Source: Siphonodentalium dalli (lineage: Eukaryota; Mollusca; Scaphopoda; Gadilida; Siphonodentaliidae). Taken from it: a stretch of DNA of 64,000 nt. Positions 46,501 to 51,508 of the stretch are shown in pieces. The number at the start of each line of letters is the position of its first letter. Position 1 is the first letter of the stretch. The translations under genes were made by a program, and so were the position numbers. Under the pieces are notes generated by a model. The model saw only the letters and a program-made list of their open reading frames with translations. It was not told the DNA's origin and did no database searches. The DNA is taken from positions 188,668,369 through 188,732,368 of the forward strand of contig CP136061.1 in the NCBI GenBank assembly GCA_032622095.1, given 5' to 3'.

Positions 46501-47684
46501 TATTTCCTTGATCATTTTTCAATTTATTGATTATAATAATGTGATACATTGATGGAAAGAGCTCTTTCCATCAATGTATCACATTATTATAATCAATAAA
46601 TTTGAAAAATGATCAAGGAAATATGGGTTGATACAAAAATCGGACTTGGCACTGAAAAGGTTAATCCTAAAAATCGTGACTGGAGCTTCCTGAAATTTTA
46701 CAAATACCCTGTTCCAATGCATTCTTTTATAAATGTGAGTCTCCCATAGGGAGCCTTGCATATATAAGAGAATACATTGTCCTAACAATAGTTATATTGA
46801 CCTTGTAGGCCAGTGTATTCTCTTATATATGCGAGGCTCCCTATGGAGACTCACATATATAAGAGAATTCACTGGCACAGGATCTTCAATGCTGCACCAG
46901 TGTAGTTCCTATTATGAATGGGTTAATGCCTGGTCGTCACCTGTTTGTATAATAGTGATAAATTATTTCCATGTTGTCCAGTGTTGACTACTTAAATAAT
47001 AGCAACCACCAGTGCGTGTGGTTGTTAAAATACCTTAGGTAGGTGAATGATGTCATATATTTTTTATATATCCATCAACGATTTTTCAAAGATCGCGGTT
47101 ATGGATTTTGGAGAAATTGTCATGTGACTTCCGGTTAGCAACTGTCAGGAGATTTCCAAATCGCGGAATCGAGAATGGACCATCAGGATGAAAATGAAAT
47201 TAGTTATATACTTCACAACTTACGATTAATTCCCATGTGATTAAAGTCTATTAGTTTTATTTAGACAAATTTTGTTGGTTAGCTTAATGAAAACCAGCGA
47301 AGACGTCATGGCACGGTTTCTGACCTCATTTACATAATTTTGGATTTGCGGGTCAGAATCCAGACAAGATTGCACAATTAATGCATGACAAATCTTGTCA
47401 TGTCGTCTCCACCAGGACCACTGCATGATGTTACATAAATAATTCTTTGCGTTATGTTTCCGATAAAAGGCAAGTTTGAGGCAAATTATGCATGTGTGGT
47501 TGCTCCACTACGTGTCATGTATGATTCATATTATTTGATTCCTCTCATTTAATTTTCTCTGTTCCATCATTTCAGAACTCATTGCCAGTTGATCCGACTA
47601 TTCGCTCGTGGACTTGAACCCCCAGATTGTAAAGATGAAACAACATGCTGTTCTCCTACTGCAAAGAATGCCAATGCTAATTGA
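7451..47684 (+). CDS. CERK: Ceramide kinase, 10 coding exons, 5'-partial
   Basis: Ceramide kinase phosphorylates ceramide to ceramide-1-phosphate at Golgi and plasma membranes. I joined exons 7451-7579, 8528-8594, 13903-14045, 20104-20178, 22593-22745, 24122-24224, 29019-29125, 38769-38974, 44426-44625 and 47576-47684. All introns are GT..AG and the phases close without a stop until TGA at 47682-47684, giving 429 residues. Landmarks by residue of this partial protein: RLLVFINPVSGKRK (5-18), the nucleotide-binding VIVGGDGFFSEAVNGL (67-82), SVSFHGYGYFGDL (about 159-171), CTTGCKVC (220-227), SCRCKMSP and HLGDGCVDLIFI in exon H, and HCQLVRLFARGLE near the end. These match CERK in order and spacing. 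CxxxCxxC is characteristic of CERK orthologues. The vertebrate protein has a PH domain of about 125 residues before the first exon seen here, so the 5' exons are missing from the window. CERKL is the main alternative, but the intact GGDG and CxxxCxxC favour CERK. Confidence 0.95.
7580..8231. other. Start of CERK intron A-B, nothing recognised
   Basis: AT-rich intronic DNA. The 81-codon frame at 7638-7883 has no recognisable motif and is probably chance. Confidence 0.6.
8232..8468. mobile_element. TATATAAGAGAATGCATTGG-hairpin MITE
   Basis: Two hairpins of about 65 bp, each built of GTGCATTCTCTT and AAGAGAATGCAC arms, lie between AAAACCCTGTGCC and its inverted copy GGCACAGGGTTTT. The same module occurs in better-bounded TTAA-flanked copies elsewhere. 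The outer ends of this copy are approximate. Confidence 0.7.
8528..8594 (+). CDS. CERK: CERK exon B
   Basis: This short 67-bp exon has acceptor ATTTCAG and donor GTATGT. It reads TSKANQAYEHILTCSNLRNYDG across the junctions, matching the vertebrate segment before the GGDG strand (NQAKETLYEINIDKYDG). It enters in phase 1 and leaves in phase 2. Confidence 0.93.
8741..12210 (+). repeat. Tandem-repeat element (GTTCCCCGGGGGAC head) split by an HLE-1 insertion
   Basis: A head with GTTCCCCGGGGGACTATAG is followed by three 167-189 bp units starting GGTACCTTCATGGTGTAATC (about 8811, 8978, 9167). The third unit breaks inside CAACATTTTT at 9335, where HLE-1 begins. After HLE-1 the sequence resumes with TTATTTTC and a GC-rich tail (CCATGTTGTCGGGGGACACT). 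Family unknown; outer limits approximate. Confidence 0.6.
9336..12142 (+). mobile_element. HLE-1 long copy with alternating 155/164-bp units
   Basis: The head is AGCTCAACTTACTTG, and the tail AAGTTGAGCT is at 12110-12119 with the hairpin at 12122-12136. The core has about 17 units. Those ending ATTTCAA(A/G)ATTCAATCCATTGG are about 155 bp and those ending TTTTACTCTTTGCATGACTAAATCC are about 164 bp, and they mostly alternate. Each has one GCCATCTTGG-type motif. Confidence 0.78.
12280..12524 (+). mobile_element. Degenerate ATACGCCC/GGCATATTTTG-family fragment
   Basis: It contains GAGGTCAAATTCAAGTTTGGGTTCC and AGCTATGGCCC, typical of that family's unit. It ends GTTATTTTGTCACGACCTAGCGATGCTCTGGTT, a mutated version of the family's hairpin tail. 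The reading frames here are repeat-derived. Confidence 0.55.
12525..13782. other. CERK intron B-C, nothing recognised
   Basis: AT-rich, with a short direct repeat of TTGAGTTTTTTCCCCTTTTC near 13170-13209. No conserved coding or mobile features were seen. Confidence 0.6.
13783..13927 (+). repeat. Source segment of the CERK exon C duplication
   Basis: The intron end, acceptor and first 25 bases of exon C. The copy at 15217-15345 is nearly identical apart from a gap of about 16-17 bp near 13855-13875. Confidence 0.9.
13903..14045 (+). CDS. CERK: CERK exon C: GGDG nucleotide-binding loop
   Basis: The acceptor is TTCTATTTTAG and the donor is GTAATT. The exon encodes IVIVGGDGFFSEAVNGLLQ and, further on, MRVGMIPAG. 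GGDG is the ATP-binding signature of diacylglycerol, sphingosine and ceramide kinases; changing a glycine of this motif inactivates human CERK. A partial copy of this exon with its acceptor lies downstream at 15217-15345. Confidence 0.96.
14046..14910. other. CERK intron C-D, proximal part with MITE-like fragment
   Basis: AGATAATAAGTTCAACAA (about 14107) and GACCATTCCAATGTATAC (about 14254) are motifs shared with 42600, 47930-48000, 49065 and 57100-57250, so an old dispersed repeat lies here. Nothing else was recognised. Confidence 0.45.
14911..16160 (+). mobile_element. HLE-1 array lacking head and tail
   Basis: It begins within the GT-like microsatellite/CAACAATTTCC part and runs through several GGCTACAGG units to a degenerate CACACCCTACAGTCCAC. 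Neither AGCTCAACTT nor the tail hairpin is present. It is interrupted by the CERK exon C copy. Confidence 0.7.
15217..15345 (+). pseudogene. Duplicated CERK intron/exon C junction (GGDG fragment)
   Basis: A 129-bp copy of 13783-13927 including TTCTATTTTAG and the exon start CATTGTGATCGTTGGGGG, i.e. codons for IVIVGGDG. It sits inside an HLE-1 unit, which resumes immediately after (CCTACATTTGGTCACATC). Intron sequence is included, so it arose by DNA duplication, not retrotransposition. Confidence 0.92.
16290..16400. mobile_element. Possible degenerate MITE fragment
   Basis: TACTGTAAAACCTCTCACAA and later AACCAGAACCTCTCTATTCC resemble the ends of pogo/mariner-type MITEs. No inverted partner or target duplication was confirmed. 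Confidence 0.25.
16607..16946 (+). repeat. Two 170-bp direct repeats
   Basis: Units start at 16607 and 16777 with GATATTTAATACCATGGGAA or a one-base variant, and both contain GCGATTATGACGTCTGTC and a CATGCATAATTTTGTCC stretch. They are followed by short TTAGGG-like runs (16930-17045). Confidence 0.85.
18129..19434. mobile_element. Nested TIR element, GGGCCCTGTTTCATGAAA ends
   Basis: The left end GGGCCCTGTTTCATGAAA is mirrored by TTCATGAAACAGGGCCC at 19418-19434. Subterminal AAGATGGTCTTAAC-type repeats also invert. No clear target duplication was found. A Harbinger transposase N-terminus inside suggests a Harbinger-derived, internally deleted element. Confidence 0.7.
18335..18475 (+). pseudogene. 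Harbinger transposase N-terminal fragment
   Basis: The frame reads MAAYVILQLRRDLRRQRLVR then DRNNPLDCMDDEEIRPKY. The RDRxNPLDxxDDEEIRxKY pattern is typical of the N-terminus of invertebrate HARBI-type transposases. After about residue 45 the similarity stops and the frame closes at 18655. The DDE catalytic part is missing, so this is a relic that could not act alone. Confidence 0.7.
20104..20178 (+). CDS. CERK: CERK exon D
   Basis: The acceptor is TTCTTTAG and the donor is GTGAGA, with both junctions in phase 1. It encodes STNTIQFTTTGTADVITSVL and ends HIII, aligning with the GSTDCVCYSTVGTSDAETSALHIVVG region of vertebrate CERK. It begins 85 bp after the right end of the PIF/Harbinger-like insertion. 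Confidence 0.93.
20179..20640. other. CERK intron D-E, proximal, nothing recognised
   Basis: AT-rich, with a short repeat of ATATGTGTTAATATGTATAA-type sequence near 20527-20565. No feature supported. Confidence 0.5.
20915..21697 (+). pseudogene. GC-rich reading frame broken by one TAG, possible retroelement ORF
   Basis: Two frames, 20915-21274 and 21299-21697, are in the same register and separated by a single TAG at 21272-21274, about 260 codons in total. The first part ends in a strongly basic region (KKKRKRRRKKTPSQRRRDAA, then RMARWRERR). The second is rich in proline and acidic residues. The base composition is far more GC-rich than the surrounding intron, suggesting a transferred element. 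Basic proteins of this sort occur as ORF1/gag-like products of retroelements, but I recognise no diagnostic domain and the identity is open. A 23-base poly-C tract follows at 21776. Confidence 0.5.
21776..21798. repeat. Poly-C tract, 23 bases
   Basis: An uninterrupted run of C just downstream of the GC-rich reading frame. Confidence 0.95.
21836..22126 (+). other. 96-codon open frame, unknown
   Basis: It starts MAGNQVIVAFIPNSKGG and ends LTFVMTCAGELLFNPGIALY. The CAGELLFNPG stretch recalls the AGDxxxNPGP (2A-like) segment found in several non-LTR retrotransposon proteins, but the key terminal proline and aspartate are changed. It is in the same register as the broken frame upstream. It may belong to one decayed retroelement or be chance. 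Confidence 0.3.
22127..22592. other. CERK intron D-E, distal, nothing recognised
   Basis: AT-rich. A weak inverted match to the GACCATTCC/TATACTTTTA dispersed repeat occurs near 22335-22400. No other feature. Confidence 0.45.
22593..22745 (+). CDS. CERK: CERK exon E
   Basis: The acceptor is TATTTAATAG and the donor is GTAATT, phase 1 on both sides, 50 complete codons. It encodes DVIGADVCSVHQDSQFIKYS, then VSFHGYGYFGDLMQDSEKYR and WMGPRRYGWS. This matches the vertebrate DVSSVHHN..RYSVSLLGYGFYGDIIKDSEKKRWLGLARYDFSG segment. Confidence 0.95.
23258..23420 (+). repeat. Diverged ~85-bp tandem duplication
   Basis: Both halves contain TATATAATTA(C/A)GTCA..CCAA(G/A)TAAGGATTT, a TATTCTGAATTG-like stretch and ATAGTAAATT. 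The rest of intron E-F (22746-24121) shows nothing recognisable. Confidence 0.6.
24122..24224 (+). CDS. CERK: CERK exon F: first cysteine of CxxxCxxC
   Basis: The acceptor is GCTCTCCAG and the donor is GTGAGT. The exon encodes GFKRALANKAYEGEFSVKLS through DQVLCTT and leaves in phase 2. It carries C220; C224 and C227 are in the next exon. Confidence 0.93.
24820..25299 (+). mobile_element. Tandem-repeat element fragment, hairpin tail type
   Basis: Two units with TTGGTTTC(T/C)GACC, CAAAG(T/C)TGGTA(T/C)GTG, CAAGTTC(A/G)AATAT and GAGTTACGGCC. The tail GGGCATATTTTGCCATGCGCTAGCGATGCTCTTGTTA can fold (GGCATATTTTGCC). It is related to the element at 26548. Confidence 0.6.
25459..25592 (+). repeat. 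Diverged direct repeat of ~50 bp
   Basis: TCAGTTTAACATTGGAAGCG..ACTTGCTC at 25461 and TCAATTTAACCCTGGAAGCA..ACTTGCTC at 25545. Confidence 0.6.
25600..26227 (-). pseudogene. MULE (Mutator-like) transposase relic with zinc-finger piece
   Basis: On the minus strand, the 26227-26039 frame encodes a zinc-finger-like segment (CTKCNKKV..CDTCGKWTH). A frameshift leads into LMALSFLPASEVLNKF, KLVSYMRRQWIE, WSVYCQSTCTNKYFKGWHR, which ends at a stop. Another frame then continues TATGLYKLAAFLHEEAALLP and IQSSIVQDRKIRKYLR. The order FLPxxE..I..W..SW..TNN..GWH..L..L..E matches the C-terminal part of MULE transposases. At least two frame breaks and the missing catalytic N-terminal half make it non-functional. 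Confidence 0.72.
26548..27492 (+). mobile_element. ATACGCCC-type tandem-repeat element with hairpin tail
   Basis: It begins ATACGCCC and ends GGGCGTAT, inverted to each other. The tail forms GGGCGT-ATATTGC-ACGCCC (27460-27478), followed by AGCGTAGCTCTTGTT. After a G/C-rich head (CGTCCGGGCGGGCGGGCGTC), units contain TTGTCCGGATGATAACTTTA, AAATTTGGTAT, CAAGTTCGAATTTGGGTTC and GAGTTATGCCCC. Like HLE-1 it has short terminal inverted repeats and a 3' hairpin, so a Helitron-like origin is plausible. Confidence 0.7.
27493..28030. other. CERK intron F-G, nothing recognised
   Basis: AT-rich intron; the 102-codon frame from 27799 runs into repeat DNA and shows no motif. Confidence 0.45.
28031..28238 (+). 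mobile_element. Hairpin-tail element fragment
   Basis: One unit (CCAGATGATAGCTTAAGTCG, GAAATTTGGTATGTGAG) and the tail GGCATATTTTGTCATGCCCTAGCAATGCTCTTGTTA, whose GGCAT/ATGCC ends pair. Confidence 0.6.
28429..28545 (+). mobile_element. CAGTAATGCCCTAA MITE, left half only
   Basis: TA then CAGTAATGCCCTAAATAATCGACTC and GGATTTAGTCGGGAATATGG, ending at AAAGCTCTCTC. The right half seen at 50523-50727 is missing. Confidence 0.65.
29019..29125 (+). CDS. CERK: CERK exon G: rest of CxxxCxxC and acidic linker
   Basis: The acceptor is CATGTTGCAG and the donor is GTATGT. It begins GCKVCQEAH, completing CTTGCKVC, followed by a hydrophilic linker (SATDDVDIPDNQNTTKPD) as in the variable loop of vertebrate CERK. 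Support is lower than for its neighbours because the linker is not conserved, but the splice sites and phases fit. Confidence 0.88.
29256..29279. repeat. Poly-C tract, 24 bases (left arm)
   Basis: The counterpart of the 24-base G run at 37427-37450 in the right arm. Confidence 0.95.
31582..32899. mobile_element. hAT-type element with 8-bp target duplication
   Basis: ATCAACAC occurs at 31574-31581 and 32900-32907. The ends are TAGTGATGGGCG and CGCCCATCACTA, with further inverted CTCGGTTTCGGTTT. An 8-bp duplication and ends of this type indicate the hAT superfamily. The interior has no recognisable transposase, so it is non-autonomous. It sits near the centre of the palindrome. Confidence 0.87.
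34926..37394 (+). mobile_element. HLE-1 copy inserted in the palindrome's right arm
   Basis: The head AGCTCAACTTAATTTG follows GCAGCCACTTTTT. The tail AAGTTGAGCT (37361-37370) and hairpin end before TTTTCTGTTAACGAGG. The left arm near 29345-29365 keeps the uninterrupted complement (GTTAACAAGAAAAAAAAGTG), giving an empty site and fixing the boundaries within the T run. The core has alternating 155/164-bp units; at least one unit block is duplicated (35520-35690 versus 35690-35850). Confidence 0.82.
37427..37450. repeat. Poly-G tract, 24 bases (right arm)
   Basis: Mirrors the C run in the left arm. Confidence 0.95.
37481..38063. other. CERK intron G-H, nothing recognised
   Basis: AT-rich intron with no repeats or frames I can identify. 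Confidence 0.45.
38064..38250. mobile_element. Truncated CCCTTCCATGACTGG hairpin MITE
   Basis: It begins CCCTTCCATGACTGGAGATT and holds one full TATATAAGAGAAT hairpin plus half of a second. The right end is lost near 38250. Confidence 0.7.
38769..38974 (+). CDS. CERK: CERK exon H: C-terminal lobe
   Basis: The acceptor is AATTTTTGCAG and the donor is GTATTG. It encodes WHKISGKYIAMNALIISCRC, then KMSPLGMSPSCHLGDGCVDL and IFIKECSRLDYLRQLIQFQT. This aligns closely with GKFLAINATNMSCACRRSPRGLSPAAHLGDGSSDLILIRKCSRFNFLRFLI of CERK. It ends exactly on a codon. Confidence 0.96.
38975..41211. other. CERK intron H-I, proximal part
   Basis: A ~50-bp tandem duplication (GTATTTATGGCAGTTAACTT, twice) lies at 40373-40458. 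At about 40708-40740, CCTGGGTCGAATCCCACC followed by A10 looks like a tRNA-type B box plus tail. Nothing else was recognised. Confidence 0.5.
41212..41545. mobile_element. Palindromic MITE (GAAGACACCTGT..ACAGGGGTCTTC)
   Basis: The left GACACCTGTCTGGAAAGGCT is mirrored by the right TGTTTACGGACAGGGGTCTTC region. A related half copy lies at 52630-52770, extending the shared sequence to CTTATACCCAGGAACTTATA. Confidence 0.65.
42072..42569. mobile_element. TTAA-flanked AGGCACG repeat, copy 1
   Basis: TTAA at 42068-42071 and about 42570-42573. It is homologous along its length to 55098-55617: both contain AACGCTCTTTAT twice, ATAACATACTGTTTATG and GGCGGTTTTTGAC. The ends are weakly inverted. Confidence 0.72.
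42927..43103. repeat. Near-perfect 177-bp palindrome
   Basis: AAGCAATTATTTCATGTGTC at the left is exactly mirrored by GACACATGAAATAATTGCTT at the right. The arms of about 80 bp run to a centre with GGCCGTAGGCC. GTTACCCAATA just outside is mirrored at 43504-43517 (TATTGGGTAAC), so a larger element may extend to about 43517. Confidence 0.88.
43284..43432 (+). repeat. CAACAGTTCG minisatellite
   Basis: Five to six imperfect repeats of about 22 bp with core (G/C)CAACAGTT(C/A)(G/A)(C/T)TC(G/A)G. The same core is present in the centre of the neighbouring palindrome. Confidence 0.7.
43433..44425. other. CERK intron H-I, distal, nothing recognised
   Basis: AT-rich. Short frames only. The polypyrimidine tract and three ttcag repeats precede exon I. 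Confidence 0.45.
44426..44625 (+). CDS. CERK: CERK exon I
   Basis: Three ttcag repeats precede the exon. Only the acceptor at 44424-44425 keeps the frame open, giving FSSDIVSAVRVKEFSFKPNC; the next candidate 5 bp later reaches a stop after 16 codons. The exon later reads TSVWNIDGEVHRGAEIRVK, matching SSWNCDGEVLHSPAIEVRV of CERK. The donor is GTTAGT and the exon leaves in phase 2. Confidence 0.93.
44690..45570 (+). repeat. ~130-140 bp tandem repeats interrupted by a MITE
   Basis: Units share TGCTCTTTATTGATCA, CTTTAAGTC..CTGAGG and CTATC(C/T)CATGACA. Unit starts are near 44787 (split), 45358 and 45497. The first contains the TTAA-flanked insertion 44818-45257. Confidence 0.72.
44818..45257. 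mobile_element. TTAA-flanked CCCTTTACC MITE with two hairpins
   Basis: TTAA at 44814-44817 and 45258-45261; ends CCCTTTACC and GGTAAAGGG. Each side carries a near-perfect ATTCTCTTATATATGC / GCATATATAAGAGAAT hairpin. CCCT ends with a TTAA duplication point to the piggyBac superfamily. Sister tandem units retain the uncut TTAA at 45395-45398 and 45523-45526. Confidence 0.85.
46030..46359. mobile_element. TTAA-flanked palindromic MITE (AGGGGTATTGAC ends)
   Basis: TTAA at 46026-46029 and 46360-46363. Long inverted arms share CCATTTATGGGACCATCTC, AATATATGCAACAA and TTTGCACTAATCCATGGC-type segments. It is homologous to the outer element at 54941-55810 but without that element's nested insertion. 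Confidence 0.82.
46464..46660. mobile_element. 197-bp near-perfect palindromic MITE, TTAA-flanked
   Basis: TTAA at 46460-46463 and 46661-46664. The ends are CCCTTTCAGTGCCAAGTC and GACTTGGCACTGAAAAGG, with arms of about 98 bp meeting at GGAAAGAGCTCTTTCC with no loop. The ends match other TTAA MITEs here (GGCACTCAAAGGG at 52601 and 53476). Confidence 0.9.
46665..46922. mobile_element. TTAA-flanked hairpin MITE abutting the previous one
   Basis: It shares TTAA 46661-46664 with the palindrome and ends at TTAA 46923-46926. It contains two TATATAAGAGAAT hairpins and GACTGGAGCTTCCTGAAATTTT, as in the copies at 57783 and 59223. Confidence 0.8.
46927..47575. other. CERK intron I-J, distal, nothing recognised
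   Basis: AT-rich intron up to the exon J acceptor. No repeat or frame was recognised. Confidence 0.45.
47576..47684 (+). CDS. CERK: CERK exon J: last coding exon
   Basis: The acceptor is CATTTCAG. The exon encodes THCQLVRLFARGLEPPDCKD and ends with a short cysteine-containing tail at TGA (47682-47684). HCQLVRLFARG is the conserved CERK C-terminus. No AATAAA occurs soon after the stop. The first I saw is at 49845-49850, more than 2 kb away, so the 3' end is unresolved. Confidence 0.95.
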
Positions 47685-48876
47685 AATGGCTATCACATAT
47701 ACATGTACATGCTACTTGTACATTGTGATTATATTTATTATTTTTTTGCTACAAGTCTTGTTGTCGAGGCCATATAGCAATAAGTCCCCATATATTGCTA
47801 TAAAATACTCAAAAAATTACTGATACAGATATATTTTCAGCACTGTAGGGTGCCCATATAGTGCTGATAACAAATCTTTTTACAATTACCCCTGAAGTAA
47901 ATTGGTTTCCCCTTCAGTTATTAACGTATACATTGGAATGGTCTGTTATTCATTTGGATATGTGCTCCCTTGGGAAATGTTCAGATAATAAGTTCAACAA
48001 ATGGTCTTAGGCCTATCAATAGCGAAATAAGAATCCTATTTCTTCTGCAATTATATTATCCACTTTTAACACATAACCTGCGTAAGATCATTTACAAATA
48101 ACCATTTAGGGATACCAACAGTGTCACACTATAACCAGATAAACACATGAGGCAACCTGGCTTTGTAGCAATTCAATATTTATATATGTTTATAGAGTTA
48201 AAACGCTTAATCAGTTATTATGTATAATAACTGATCATTTCAGTTATAATGTATAATCACGTGTTCCTTCATATAGTTTATTAACTGTAACACCTGAAAT
48301 ATTTAGTTTTATACACATTATACATATTAACTGGAACAATAGATAGTCATTACTGTTACACATCGGAAGATATACAGTCGCAGACAGAAATAGCACTCAT
48401 TTGAAATTACAGGGAGAAATTTCCTCAATTTGATATAGATAATAGAATCATAGACATAGAATCATACAAATATATTCAACTTGAGTTAAATTATCTACCT
48501 AATTGCTTAATATTTATGTTATTATATATAATAACTGGACATTTCAGGTATTATAGCTATAATTTCTCAAGAAATCAGGAAATATTCATAATAACTAAAC
48601 ATTTTAGTTTATAATAGTATACATAATAACTTATTGTACGTTTTGACTGTAACATATATACATTCAGATGATTCAGTTTCAACAATGGTGATTCAATGAA
48701 AGTGGCTGACATATAACAATAGGTTAATCAAGTAAAGGTCCCCTGAAGTGGAAATGAGCAACAAAGTGTGTAAAAACTATAGGATTATGACAAAGTGCTG
48801 ACAAGTATAGTATCATTTCGCCCTGTGATGTCTCAATACAACTTAATCCAGAATACGATAAATGGATGTCCAAATA
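47685..48876. other. Downstream of CERK stop: 3' UTR and/or intergenic
   Basis: No canonical AATAAA near the stop. CAGATAATAAGTTCAACAAA at about 47976 belongs to a short dispersed repeat. Many palindromic ATAATAACTGA-type words occur at 48190-48640. No gene was recognised. Confidence 0.45.
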
Positions 48877-49013
48877 CAGTAATGCCCTAAGTAATCGACT
48901 CCTCGGGGAGAGCTTTCCGATGAATGGCAACAAGCCATATTTCCGACTAAATCCTGAAAAGTTACCCATAATTCTGCTGTGTTTAAGGAGTCGATTACTT
49001 AGGGCAATTACTG
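48877..49013. mobile_element. TA-flanked CAGTAATGCCCTAA MITE, left arm deleted
   Basis: TA at 48875-48876 and 49014-49015; ends CAGTAATGCCCTAAGTAATC and the inverted GATTACTTAGGGCAATTACTG. TA duplication with CAGT ends suggests a pogo/Tc1-mariner MITE. Most of the left arm is absent. Confidence 0.75.
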
Positions 49014-49154
49014 TAGCTTAACGAATGAGACTCAACAAATGAGAACCCTTCCAATATATAATTGACCATTCCAGTTTGTGCTTTCATAACTTAGTGGGAA
49101 AGTCTGTTCTGTAATGAAAAGGTTAAGATGCCCACAATATCTCCAGTACTTTTT

Positions 49155-49553
49155 AGCTCAACTTTACTTTGTAAAGTTTGAGCTATTGCCATGGATTGGT
49201 ATACATCGTCCATGTATGTATGCGTGTGTGCAAGTGTGATTCATCAACAATTTCCTTTAGCACGGGTTACAGGTCATACCTTTGGTCTGATCATCATGAA
49301 ATCTTGGAAGTTAATATTGACATGTAGATGAGAATGAGTCATTTTGGGGTCATTCGGCCATAAAACATGACCGCTGGAAGCCATCTTGGATTTTACTCTT
49401 TGTTTGACTAAATCCTTTGACAAAGGCGACAGGTCGTATCTTTTGTCGGATCATCATGAAATTTGTCATGGATGTTAAGATTGACATGTAAATGTGAACG
49501 AGTCATTTTGGGGTCATTCGGCAAAAAAACATGGCTGCCAGTGGCCATCTTGG
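49155..49553 (+). mobile_element. HLE-1 3'-truncated copy
   Basis: The head AGCTCAACTTTACTTTG is followed by about two units ending at GCCATCTTGGAATTCC. There is no tail hairpin. Confidence 0.72.
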
Positions 49554-50520
49554 AATTCCAACATGTGCAAAGGAATTTTATGAACTTGGGAGTGTGTTTG
49601 CTTCAGTTGGGAGGGAGCAGACTATGGGCTATGTGATGTGGGGGGATCTGGACCATATCTCAAGGTGGACACCATACTGCTCAACCGAGACCCTCTAGGC
49701 TACATCCCTCTTTATGACTACTTGTTTTTAAGTGAATTTGACAAGTACTAACTCTTATGGTATTCCGAGTCCCAGTCTTCTCTCAGTCTTTACAGTCTGG
49801 TAAGCGTCTCCACAGTCATTGACTGTCTTGTTGAGTGTAAAGATAATAAATGTGAGATGAGGACCACTTGCTAATGTAGTCGGGTATATTAAGAATGTTT
49901 ATTTTCTTAATGTTGTTCTATTTAAACGGACACAGTTACCGACAGATGATTGAAACTTCCCAGAACGCCCGATGCATTTGTCTCTTTTTGGCACAGTAGA
50001 ATGTTGTTATTATTGCCGCAATGTTTTCCATCGGCATTTTGAGTTTAGCTTCTTTTGTGTTGTTGGTTTAATGTCACTTAGTTGGATAATTTGTGTAACA
50101 TTATTTCTGACAAATGTATTGGAGAAATAGGCCATACATGGTGCTGAATTAGTTTTTATAAAAGTATTGTTTATTGACGAAACAACTGTTATCAAATTAG
50201 TTGTTCATATCATTTTGTGGACAGTCTTTCAGTGATCCTTCCAAAGATCAAATATGTTCGATATTAATTAAGGTCTTATTTGCTCATGTCTTCTAATATC
50301 AAGGTCCTCAGGCGATTATCTTATTGTTCACCGACTGATTGAGCTGTGATGCATTTAGTGTGGATTAGATGCTTGCTCTATGATGCCCCAACACTCTGCT
50401 ATGCTCAATTAGTCTGTGATCAAATTCTTAATCTATAAAATTGACATGCCATCTTGAATAAATCTGTCATCATTACGGTATTTATATACTGGTATTTCAT
50501 TATTTATGACATGTCATATA
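49554..50520. other. Intergenic, nothing recognised
   Basis: No conserved frame. AATAAA at 49845-49850 is the first canonical poly(A) word after CERK, but I cannot tell whether it is used. Confidence 0.4.
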
Positions 50521-50522
50521 TA

Positions 50523-50727
50523 CAGAAATGTCCTAAATAATCGACTCCTTAACCACAGCAGAATTATGGGTAACCTTTCAGGATTTAGTCGGAAATATGG
50601 CTTGTTGCCATTCATCGGAACTGAGAGCTTTCCGATGAATGACAACAAGCCTTATTTCCAACTAAATCCTATAAAGTTACCCATAATGCCACTGTGGTTA
50701 TGGAGTCGATTATTTAGGGCATTACTG
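50523..50727. mobile_element. CAG(T/A)AATGCCCTAA palindromic MITE, full length
   Basis: A palindrome of about 205 bp. The left arm reads AATAATCGACTCC, GGATTTAGTCGGAAATATGG, CATTCATCGGAA and the right arm is its inverse, meeting near ACTGAGAGC. The left end has a TA; the right flank is TT. Related partial copies are at 28429, 48877 and 61668. Confidence 0.82.
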
Positions 50728-51136
50728 TTTATCAAAGGTGCAGGATTTTTGGGAACAATGCATTCCCTGAGTGGCCAAATGTTATTTTTAATGAAGATGG
50801 CCTGTATTACCTAACAAAATATCTACAATATAATGATTATATTGTTATTACATCACCTGGGGACCTATGTGCCATTTTGTGCTATCCACAGATGTGTCCC
50901 ATATACTCAACTTGTATATGTTCTCAAGTTGATATATTACTATTTGATCAGGTGAATATGTTCCAGTGCTACTTCATTGATTGCATTTATCATCAATAAC
51001 AGATATTTAGATATGTTTAGATTCATGTCCTTGTTAAGTTGGAGATACTGGTTTATAACACTCATTATTATATACCTTGAGTTCACAGAGGATCTTACTG
51101 TCCTTTGATTGGAAGCGACCATCACAGTAGTTTTGA

Positions 51137-51204
51137 CTATTGCCCAGCGAGCAAACTATTGCACAGCGAGCAAACTATTGCCCGGCAAGCGAACTATTGC
51201 CAGG
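51137..51204 (+). repeat. 19-bp minisatellite, ~3.6 copies
   Basis: The unit CTATTGCCCAGCGAGCAAA is repeated with small changes. Confidence 0.85.
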
Positions 51205-51364
51205 GTTTTAGTCTTCGAACTATTATCTGCCTGCTGATGTTACAATCTGGCACGAGGCCAGAATTTTGCGAACTATTGTCCAGTCTATAGTCTATATTTT
51301 TCCGCCTACTGACATTACAGTTGGCATGAAGCAAGAATTTTGTCATATATAATATTATTAACTA

Positions 51365-51508
51365 CCTTGGGGTGGAATAGTGTGCTATTCTCCCTCGCTG
51401 GTGTCTTCTGAACAGCAAGCAGGACTATTGACCTTGACTTTCGGCCTCGGTCAATATTCCTGCTTGCTGTTCAAAAGACATCACCTTCTTGCTATTTCCA
51501 CCCCAAAG
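51365..51508. repeat. Imperfect 144-bp palindrome
   Basis: CTTGGGGTGGAATAG and GAACAGCAAGCAGGA..TATTGACC are mirrored by GGTCAATATTCCTGCTTGCT and CTATTTCCACCCCAAAG. The centre holds TTTCGGCCTCGG. Confidence 0.8.
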
